Shown here: positions 1-4,331 of the stretch, piece after piece
Layout of the letters: every line of letters starts with the position of its first letter
Numbering within the stretch: the first letter of the stretch is position 1
From: Thermoflexales bacterium
GTDB taxonomy: Bacteria > Chloroflexota > Anaerolineae > Fen-1058
Assembly (NCBI GenBank): GCA_017999195.1
Contig: JAGOBP010000289.1
Coordinates: 1-5,759 of the forward strand
Direction: 5' to 3'
Length of the DNA stretch: 5,759 nt
Position numbers and translations under genes: made by a program
The notes under the pieces: generated by a model
Database searches by the model: none
The model's input: the letters and a program-made list of their open reading frames with translations, nothing else
Told to the model about the DNA's origin: nothing

Positions 1-128
1 TCGGAATGAAGCCAGTTGTTTGTTAATGTTCTATGCCGTGATTCGCAGCCTGAAATTCCGCCGCATCACGGTCGAGACCAAGGCCTGACCCGCCCCACCT
101 AATTTACACAGGACTTGACATACCACCC
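1..128 (+). mobile_element. Probable right end of an insertion sequence (IS256/mutator-like), truncated by the window edge
   Basis: The plus strand carries the last codons of an open frame ending at 86-88. About 40 bp of non-coding sequence follows, containing TAATTTACACAGGACTTGACA (about 101-121) and then ATACCACCC. A transposase-like tail followed closely by a TTTACACA...GACA-type end resembles the terminal repeats I associate with mutator/IS256-family elements. The opposite end, the matching inverted repeat and the target duplication lie outside the window, so family and exact boundary are uncertain. The boundary at about 128 is a guess based on where the end-like motif stops and a hairpin at 131-152 begins. 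The element runs opposite to all other genes here, consistent with an insertion just downstream of the toast-rack gene. Confidence 0.42.
2..88 (+). CDS. Partial CDS: C-terminal tail of a probable transposase
   Basis: Only the last 28 codons are visible, ending in TGA at 86-88; the rest lies left of the window. The tail contains NEASCLLMFYAVIRSLKFRR. The N-E-x-S-C-L-x-x-x-Y/F-A-V pattern is reminiscent of the conserved C-terminal helix of mutator-type (IS256) transposases, which cut and paste DNA with a DDE active site. The catalytic residues are not in view, so activity and intactness cannot be judged. The end-like sequence just downstream supports a transposase over a chromosomal gene. With this little sequence the call could be wrong; a short unrelated C-terminus is the alternative. 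Confidence 0.4.
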   Translation, partial: RNEASCLLMFYAVIRSLKFRRITVETKA

Positions 129-130
129 AA

Positions 131-152
131 ACGGGCGGCTTGCGCCGCCCGT
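131..152 (-). terminator. Hairpin downstream of the second toast-rack gene, possible terminator
   Basis: A perfect 9-bp GC-rich stem (ACGGGCGGC, 131-139, with GCCGCCCGT, 144-152) encloses the 4-nt loop TTGC. It starts 18 nt after the stop codon of the gene at 171-1088. On the minus strand it is followed only by TTT and then GGG, so the U-tract is weak. It is a plausible intrinsic terminator or 3'-end stabiliser for that gene and may also shield it from readthrough from the adjacent insertion sequence. Confidence 0.55.
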
Positions 153-170
153 CTAATCAACCCCAATCGT

Positions 171-1088
171 TCACTCGCCGTCGATCACGCTGATGGTGCC
201 TACGCCCGCTTTGATGCGCAACAGAATGGCGTTCTCGGCCGAGCCGTAACCTTCGGTCTCGTAAGTGTCGCCGCCCAGAGCGCGCAGCCGCGAACCTGGA
301 TTGAATGAGCCGATGCCGGTGTCTACTTCCACGCGCAGCGCCATCTTGCCCGGCAGGTGGATGCGCACCGTGCCCACGCCGCCGTCGATGCTCATCGTGA
401 ACTTGCCTTTGGCGGGCAACGTTAAATCGGTGGTGCCGACGCCCGCATTCAATCGGCCGCCTGTCACCGTCAACTTGCTCAGGTCGATCGTCGATTGGCC
501 GACGCCCATGTCCAGATCAAGATCATAGGCCACGCCGGGATTCAGCGCCATATTCCAGCGTTCTTCTGAACCGCCAAACGGCATCGAGATCGAGACGTTG
601 CTGCTGTTCATGCGTACATTGGCCTGACTGCCGGAATCGCTGGCGTCAAACGTCAGGTTGCCGTAATGGCGAATGGTGCCTTCGATCAGTTTATTCGAGT
701 CAGCCAAAGCGCGCAATTCATTGGTGCCGGTGGTAAACCCGATTCGCACGCTGGCCGACCGCACGTCTTTCAACGGATAGTCAACGGTGGTCGTTTTCAA
801 TTCGCCGCTAAAGTTGAGGTTGAAGCCCGGCAGCGCCGGCCGCGCGATGAGGATCCACAGCACACCGCCCACCACGACCAAACCCAGCACCGCACTGGCG
901 ATGGAGCCTGCGGTCCCCGTGCGTCCGATGAGAATCTCCAGCCCCAGCGCAATGAGCAGCACCGGCCACAAGCGCCAGATGACTTCCCACGGACTGCCCG
1001 TGATGACGCCCAGATTGTTGAGCAAGAGAATGACACCCACCCCGATGAGAATGATGGGCCAAAATAGCCGCGGTCCTGTACGATACAT
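171..1088 (-). CDS. Toast-rack / LiaF-like membrane protein, paralogue 2 (GVG type), 305 aa
   Basis: Predicted membrane-anchored protein of unproven function, from the LiaF-like/toast-rack superfamily whose better-known members act in cell-envelope stress sensing. It has three hydrophobic helices near residues 7-29, 36-55 and 63-82 (a DUF5668-like module with FWPIILIG and LWPVLLIALGLEIL), then a beta-rich domain of about 220 residues. That domain repeats a G-x-G turn at residues 195-197, 216-218, 237-239, 258-260 and 295-297, always GVG or GIG. Three helices with an N-terminus inside would place this domain outside the membrane. The ATG at 1088 is preferred because AAAGGAG lies 4 nt upstream and FWP follows at residue 9; a longer TTG-started form would begin inside a repeat. 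It is a clear paralogue of the upstream gene at 1199-2146 (36 of 52 residues identical in the first two helices). The 110-bp gap between them holds a large palindrome, so co-transcription is possible but not certain. I saw no convincing promoter of its own. Confidence 0.88.
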   Translation of the reverse strand: MYRTGPRLFWPIILIGVGVILLLNNLGVITGSPWEVIWRLWPVLLIALGLEILIGRTGTAGSIASAVLGLVVVGGVLWILIARPALPGFNLNFSGELKTTTVDYPLKDVRSASVRIGFTTGTNELRALADSNKLIEGTIRHYGNLTFDASDSGSQANVRMNSSNVSISMPFGGSEERWNMALNPGVAYDLDLDMGVGQSTIDLSKLTVTGGRLNAGVGTTDLTLPAKGKFTMSIDGGVGTVRIHLPGKMALRVEVDTGIGSFNPGSRLRALGGDTYETEGYGSAENAILLRIKAGVGTISVIDGE

Positions 1089-1092
1089 GATG

Positions 1093-1099
1093 CTCCTTT
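1093..1099 (-). promoter_or_regulatory. Shine-Dalgarno site that sets the start at 1088
   Basis: On the minus strand the sequence reads AAAGGAG-CATC-ATG, a near-consensus ribosome binding site with a short 4-nt spacer. It favours the ATG at 1088 over the in-frame TTG at 1127, which would add 13 residues of non-conserved sequence. Confidence 0.8.
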
Positions 1100-1117
1100 G
1101 AATGATGAGTACTGAGT

Positions 1118-1178
1118 AATTGGTCAATCGGTCAATTGGTAACCGGTTGACCAGTTACCGATCAACCGATTACCAATT
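1118..1178. repeat. 61-bp imperfect palindrome built from degenerate 7-8 bp units
   Basis: The left half reads in near-octamers (TGGTCAAT, CGGTCAAT, TGGTAACC) and the right half in their complements (GGTTGACC, AGTTACCG, ATCAACCG, ATTACCAA). The outer arms 1118-1132 and 1165-1178 pair over 14 bp with one bulged C; the centre is AACCGGTT (1141-1148). It lies between the two toast-rack paralogues. In a read-through transcript it could form a long hairpin ahead of the second gene. No T-run follows on either strand, so it is not a standard terminator. On the minus strand it contains TTGACC twice, 2 bp apart, which could also be a protein-binding repeat. Confidence 0.8.
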
Positions 1179-1198
1179 CACAACTCACTCGTCAGAAT

Positions 1199-2146
1199 TT
1201 ATTCACCATCAACGATATTGATGGAACCCGAACCGCCGTTGACGATCAAGGTAATGGCATTGCTGGACGAGCCGAAGTTTTCGGTTTCGTACACGCCGTC
1301 GCGATTGCGATCACCGCTGACCAGTTGCAGGCGCGAACCCGGATTAATGCCGCCACTGCCGTGCTCGTACTCGACGCGAAGCGCAACCTTGCCCGGAACG
1401 CGGAAGGTCAAACCGCCCGAGCCGCCGTCCACGTTGAGGGTGAACTTGCCGGTCGAGGGCAGGCGCACATTTACGTGCCCGGAGCCGCCGTCGATCCGAC
1501 CGGCGCTCAGGTTAAGCTGGCTCAAATCGGCGTCACCACCGCCCGAACCGTAATTCAAATCGAGATCGTAGGTCGGCTGGGCACTCAGGCCGATATCCCA
1601 CTTCTCGTCGGGCGACATGAAGCCAAAGAACATGCCGGTGAAATGTGAATCGACCCGCACATTCGCCCGCTCGTTCGACGCATTGACGTCGAAGGTCAGA
1701 TCGCCATAATAACTGACTTCGCCGTCGATCAACTTGTCAGAATCGCTCAGCGCATACAGCCGATAACCGCCGCTGCCATACTCCAGCGTAACATTCGCCG
1801 TCTCAATCCCGGCCAGCGGCGCTTCGATATGGCGCGATTGAAGCGTGGCGCTTCCCAAGCCTACATTCAGGCCGGGCAAATTGGGCTGGGCGATCAGCAG
1901 GAAGATCAGGCCAGCAATTAAGACCAACCCCATTACGGCGCCGATCAATCCGCCCAGCACTGAGCGTCGGCCGAACAAAATGTCCAACCCGACTACGATC
2001 AAAATCACGGGCCACAGATTCCAGATGATGGGCCACGGATTGCTGGGGATGATGCCCAGATTGGCCAACAAGAAGATGACGCCCGCACCGATCAAGATGA
2101 TCGGCCAGAACAAGTCGGGGCCACGTCGCGGAGTCATAGAGGTCAT
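1199..2146 (-). CDS. Toast-rack / LiaF-like membrane protein, paralogue 1 (GSG type), 315 aa
   Basis: First gene of the tandem pair, with the same layout as its paralogue. Hydrophobic helices lie near residues 12-33, 40-59 and 65-86, and a beta-rich repeat domain runs from about 100 to 315. Its G-x-G turns are all GSG, at 124-126, 200-202, 221-223, 242-244, 263-265 and 305-307, many in the form DGGSG or NGGSG. The family commonly has GGAG-like turns here (from memory). The domain is predicted outside the membrane; a role in envelope stress sensing is inferred from LiaF-type relatives only. Both paralogues end in VDGE or IDGE. The ATG at 2146 is chosen because AAAGGGA (2156-2162) lies 9 nt upstream. 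A GTG at 2209 would add 21 unconserved residues encoded by a palindrome, and an ATG at 2137 has no ribosome site. The gene follows a strong terminator, so it probably starts its own transcript from a promoter near 2189-2217. Confidence 0.88.
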   Translation of the reverse strand: MTSMTPRRGPDLFWPIILIGAGVIFLLANLGIIPSNPWPIIWNLWPVILIVVGLDILFGRRSVLGGLIGAVMGLVLIAGLIFLLIAQPNLPGLNVGLGSATLQSRHIEAPLAGIETANVTLEYGSGGYRLYALSDSDKLIDGEVSYYGDLTFDVNASNERANVRVDSHFTGMFFGFMSPDEKWDIGLSAQPTYDLDLNYGSGGGDADLSQLNLSAGRIDGGSGHVNVRLPSTGKFTLNVDGGSGGLTFRVPGKVALRVEYEHGSGGINPGSRLQLVSGDRNRDGVYETENFGSSSNAITLIVNGGSGSINIVDGE

Positions 2147-2147
2147 G

Positions 2148-2209
2148 GTGCGTATTCCCTTTCCAATGAATTTGTTTAGGATGGCTTCATTGTAAGGGAA
2201 TACGCGCAC
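2148..2209. repeat. 62-bp interrupted palindrome over promoter and ribosome site of the first toast-rack gene
   Basis: The left arm 2148-2161 (GTGCGTATTCCCTT) pairs with 2194-2209 (AAGGGAATACGCGCAC) over 14 bp with a 2-nt CG bulge. The pairing resumes with CAATGAA (2164-2170) and TTCATTG (2186-2192), leaving a 15-nt loop. One arm contains the Shine-Dalgarno sequence of the gene at 1199-2146; the other contains its likely -10 box. It may be an operator for a dimeric regulator, an RNA hairpin that hides the ribosome site if transcription starts further upstream, or a small mobile palindromic repeat. Confidence 0.78.
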
Positions 2210-2217
2210 GGCGTCAT
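2189..2217 (-). promoter_or_regulatory. Putative sigma70-type promoter for the toast-rack pair
   Basis: On the minus strand ATGACG (2212-2217, 4 of 6 to TTGACA) is followed after 17 nt by TACAAT (2189-2194, 5 of 6 to TATAAT). The predicted transcript would start near 2182, about 36 nt before the ATG at 2146. The position just after the terminator of the preceding gene fits a separate transcription unit. The -10 lies inside the right arm of the palindrome 2148-2209, so a regulator bound there would block it. Confidence 0.5.
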
Positions 2218-2259
2218 GGGGCAGATGTTGGAAAAGCGAACTCAGACTTAAGGCGGAGG

Positions 2260-2304
2260 AAAAAGCCCCGTCAGCGCCGGGCGGCTGCGCGGCGCGACGG
2301 GGCT
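2260..2304 (-). terminator. Intrinsic terminator of the NHL protein gene
   Basis: On the minus strand, 6 nt after the TAG stop at 2311-2313, AGCCCCGTC (complement of 2296-2304) pairs with GACGGGGCT (complement of 2264-2272). A further 6 bp of GC pairing lies inside (2274-2279 with 2290-2295), with one bulged base. The stem is followed directly by TTTTT (2260-2264). This is a textbook Rho-independent terminator and separates the NHL gene from the toast-rack pair. Confidence 0.88.
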
Positions 2305-2310
2305 GGGCGG

Positions 2311-3561
2311 CTACTTGCCCGTCAATTGATATTTCAGCACTTTGCCGTTATTGGTCACAAGGTAGAGAAAGCCTTCGCGATCGACTGTCAGGCCCATCGG
2401 CGCGCCTTTTTGATAGTCGATCGGCAGGCTGCCCAGATAACGCCCGCCGGTGTCAAACTGCTCGATGCCCAGCGAATGCTTCACGTAGACCTGGTTCTTG
2501 CCATCGACTACGATCTGCTGCGGGCCGCTGAACTGGCCCGGCTCACGGCCCTCTTGCCCGAAGCGATCGACAAATTTAGCGCTCTTATCGTAAATGTACA
2601 CTTGATTGCCGAAGAAACTGGCAATGTAGATATTGCCCACCCCATCGACCGCCACGCCCAATTCCATGGCGGCGTCCTTCTTGTTGACGCCCGACACGAT
2701 CTCGTCCCAGCGCCCCAACACCTTGCCGTTCCCGTCCAGCTTAATCAGCGAATTGTCGCTGGCGGTGGTGTGCAACGCATAGAGCATATTTGTCGCATCA
2801 ACCGTGAGCGCCTCATAACGGGTGCTGGGGAACTTGCCCGCAAAGGTCTTCAGCAATGTGCCGTCCGCCGTGCTGTACTTGAGGATGTCGCCGCTCCGGG
2901 ACACGTACAGGTTGCCGGCATAATCGGCGGCCAGACCACCGATGTAGTTGTTATCGTTTTTGTCCGGCTCCACCTGGATCAAGAGTTCAAACTTGCCGTC
3001 TGGATCAAACTTCTGCACGCGGCCGTCGCCGTAGTCGGCCGTCCAGATGTTGCCGTCCTTGTCGATCGCCACATAGCGCGGATCGTCCATCAAGCCGGGG
3101 CCGCTGCCTTTGTCGCCAAATTCCAGCACGATCTTGGCAAAGGCATCCGCCACTTGAGACTGGTCGCTACCGGGGAGCTGTATGTTGCCGGGCAGTTGCA
3201 CGCTGATGCCGGAATCTTGCAGACTGGTCTGCACGGTATCCATGACCGACTGCATCGACGATTGCGCTGCAAACAGGCTATAGCCCACAATGCCAAATGT
3301 CAGCACCATGATCACGACCGTAATCACGCAGCCCGCGCGCGAACTACTCTTGACGGCTTGCGCGTATTGCTGGCTGTAGTCGGGCGTCTCAATGCGCTGA
3401 ATGATGACTTGCGGTTTTTGCGGCCGGAACTCGGCGGGGATCGGCACGCTGCTACCGCAATACCGGCACTGCACCGCCGGGGCATCGGCCACTTCGACCG
3501 AAGCCCCGCAGGCCGAACACTTAATCAGGTGTTGACGGGCAGAATCTGGGTTGGCGGACAT
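2311..3561 (-). CDS. Zinc-ribbon, single-TM, NHL-repeat beta-propeller protein, 416 aa
   Basis: Uncharacterised membrane protein with three parts. Residues 15-35 form a zinc ribbon with two C-x2-C knuckles (CSAC at 15-18, CRYC at 32-35). One transmembrane helix lies at about 77-98. From about 161 to the end there are six NHL-type blades (near 161-197, 206-242, 249-286, 300-335, 347-380 and 388-416), with repeated VAIDKDGNIWTAD-like strands and DPDGKF-like turns. With positive charge before the helix (K71, R75), the ribbon should be cytoplasmic and the propeller outside. NHL propellers generally bind proteins, sugars or nucleic acid and rarely carry catalysis; no ligand can be named. The ATG at 3561 is chosen for its GAGGAG site 7 nt upstream; the GTG at 3576 overlaps that site. 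An 82-bp gap with a possible promoter separates it from the gene before it, and a strong terminator ends it. Confidence 0.87.
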   Translation of the reverse strand: MSANPDSARQHLIKCSACGASVEVADAPAVQCRYCGSSVPIPAEFRPQKPQVIIQRIETPDYSQQYAQAVKSSSRAGCVITVVIMVLTFGIVGYSLFAAQSSMQSVMDTVQTSLQDSGISVQLPGNIQLPGSDQSQVADAFAKIVLEFGDKGSGPGLMDDPRYVAIDKDGNIWTADYGDGRVQKFDPDGKFELLIQVEPDKNDNNYIGGLAADYAGNLYVSRSGDILKYSTADGTLLKTFAGKFPSTRYEALTVDATNMLYALHTTASDNSLIKLDGNGKVLGRWDEIVSGVNKKDAAMELGVAVDGVGNIYIASFFGNQVYIYDKSAKFVDRFGQEGREPGQFSGPQQIVVDGKNQVYVKHSLGIEQFDTGGRYLGSLPIDYQKGAPMGLTVDREGFLYLVTNNGKVLKYQLTGK

Positions 3562-3568
3562 GGCTGAA

Positions 3569-3574
3569 CTCCTC
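3569..3574 (-). promoter_or_regulatory. Shine-Dalgarno site that sets the start at 3561
   Basis: On the minus strand the sequence reads GAGGAG-TTCAGCC-ATG, a strong ribosome site at the ideal 7-nt spacing. The in-frame GTG at 3576 overlaps this site, which argues against the 5-residue-longer form. Confidence 0.82.
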
Positions 3575-3588
3575 ACAAGGCTACGACA

Positions 3589-3616
3589 ATTTTACTCGAT
3601 TTAGTCGGGGCGGGAA
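3589..3616 (-). promoter_or_regulatory. Possible promoter for the NHL protein gene
   Basis: TAAAAT (3589-3594, 5 of 6 to the -10 consensus) follows TTCCCG (3611-3616, only 3 of 6 to the -35 consensus) after 16 nt on the minus strand. The predicted start near 3582 leaves a leader of about 20 nt carrying the ribosome site. The weak -35 makes this tentative; readthrough from the upstream membrane gene is an alternative, as I see no terminator in the gap. Confidence 0.35.
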
Positions 3617-3643
3617 GAGATTTCGGCGGAAAGACACAGCTTT

Positions 3644-4255
3644 CTAACTACTCTGATAATCATCCTTCAGCGGTGTGTCAGCGGGCACGTCAAACACCGG
3701 TCGGCGCAGCATCGCCACCACCGCCACGGCGATGATCGATCCCGCCACCACGCCGGACACGGCAAAGCCGATCAGCCACGTTCCCGCCAACTGCGTCACC
3801 GGCAGATACAGCCCCAACCCGATCGTCCAGCCAACGACATTGGCCGCCACCCACCACCAGGCTCGCTCGACGCGGCGGCGCAAGTTCAGCCAGTGCAAAA
3901 AGCCCACCAGTACACCCAGCCCAAAACCGGCCAGCCAGTTGATCGCGCCAAAGACCGGAATCGCCATGCTCCACGTCACCCACGCGATGACGGAATTGAG
4001 CAGCCACAGCCAGCCAACTTTGGCGCGTTGCAGCGTCAGGATCAGCATCTGCGTCCAGCCCATCAACAAGCCGATCATGATCGCGCCGACGAGCAACTCG
4101 CCGCCGGTCAACGTGTAAAACACCATGCCCACCACCAACCCGATCGTGGTGGCGGCCACCCATAGCCAGCCGGCCTGCCACTCCTTCAACAGCGGCGACG
4201 GGGCTTGGGGCAAAATCTGCTCTTTTTCGGTCGTTTTCCAGCGATAGTCGGTCAT
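3644..4255 (-). CDS. Polytopic membrane protein of three tandem hydrophobic repeats, 203 aa, function unknown
   Basis: I do not recognise a named family with an assigned function. After a short polar N-terminus the protein consists of three similar units of about 50 residues (near 29-77, 81-128 and 132-185). Each starts with a Trp-rich GWLW or WWWVA segment, runs through two hydrophobic stretches with G-x3-G spacing, and ends in a polar cap (TLQR, NLRRR, MLRR). This predicts about six transmembrane helices and suggests repeated internal duplication, as in uncharacterised Trp/Gly-rich repeat membrane proteins seen in Chloroflexota and cyanobacteria (from memory). The tail 186-203 is acidic and probably soluble. 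There are no obvious charged residues inside the helices to suggest a transporter. The ATG at 4255 is preferred to a TTG at 4273, which lies at the edge of the leuS terminator; its ribosome site (GGGGGTG) is only moderate. A promoter-like element sits 30 nt upstream. Confidence 0.8.
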   Translation of the reverse strand: MTDYRWKTTEKEQILPQAPSPLLKEWQAGWLWVAATTIGLVVGMVFYTLTGGELLVGAIMIGLLMGWTQMLILTLQRAKVGWLWLLNSVIAWVTWSMAIPVFGAINWLAGFGLGVLVGFLHWLNLRRRVERAWWWVAANVVGWTIGLGLYLPVTQLAGTWLIGFAVSGVVAGSIIAVAVVAMLRRPVFDVPADTPLKDDYQSS

Positions 4256-4271
4256 GACACCCCCGGGATAC

Positions 4272-4310
4272 AAAAGTCCCCTGCATCATAACACAAGCTG
4301 CAGGGGACTT
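4272..4310 (-). terminator. Intrinsic terminator of leuS
   Basis: A perfect 12-bp stem pairs AAGTCCCCTGCA (4274-4285) with TGCAGGGGACTT (4299-4310) around a 13-nt loop, 21 nt after the leuS stop. On the minus strand it leads into TTTT (4272-4275, the first two in the stem). On the plus strand it is followed by CATTTTTG, so it may work in both directions. Confidence 0.82.
4285..4293 (-). promoter_or_regulatory. Possible extended -10 promoter inside the leuS terminator loop
   Basis: On the minus strand TGT-TATGAT matches the extended -10 form TGn-TATAAT, with 5 of 6 in the hexamer. It lies in the loop and the first base of the terminator stem. No good -35 is present, which extended -10 promoters can tolerate. 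The predicted start near 4278 would give the membrane protein at 3644-4255 a leader of about 23 nt. It would explain how that gene is expressed despite the strong terminator immediately before it. Confidence 0.4.
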
Positions 4311-4331
4311 CATTTTTGAAACAACAATCAA

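Noticed and set aside
1089..1178. A separate promoter for the toast-rack gene at 171-1088 using TTGACC in the palindrome as -35
   Set aside because: TTGACC fits a -35 well, but no hexamer at 16-18 nt downstream (for example CATTCA or TACTCA) resembles a -10.
1118..1178. CRISPR-like or tandem-repeat array
   Set aside because: The units are only 7-8 bp, degenerate and without spacers, and they form one palindrome rather than repeats separated by unique sequence.
1118..1178. Rho-independent terminator between the paralogues
   Set aside because: The hairpin is AT-balanced with bulges, and no T-run follows it on the minus strand.
2326..3567. A 413-codon open frame on the plus strand, antisense to the NHL protein gene
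   Set aside because: It mirrors the NHL gene almost end to end and is rich in His, Val, Arg and Asp, as expected from reading repeat-coding GC-rich DNA backwards. The minus-strand frame has clear zinc-ribbon, TM and NHL motifs, a ribosome site and a terminator.
3690..4331. A 213-codon minus-strand frame overlapping the repeat membrane protein
   Set aside because: It is Gly/Arg/Asp-rich with no domain, and would run through the leuS terminator. The overlapping frame gives coherent transmembrane helices and an internal threefold repeat.
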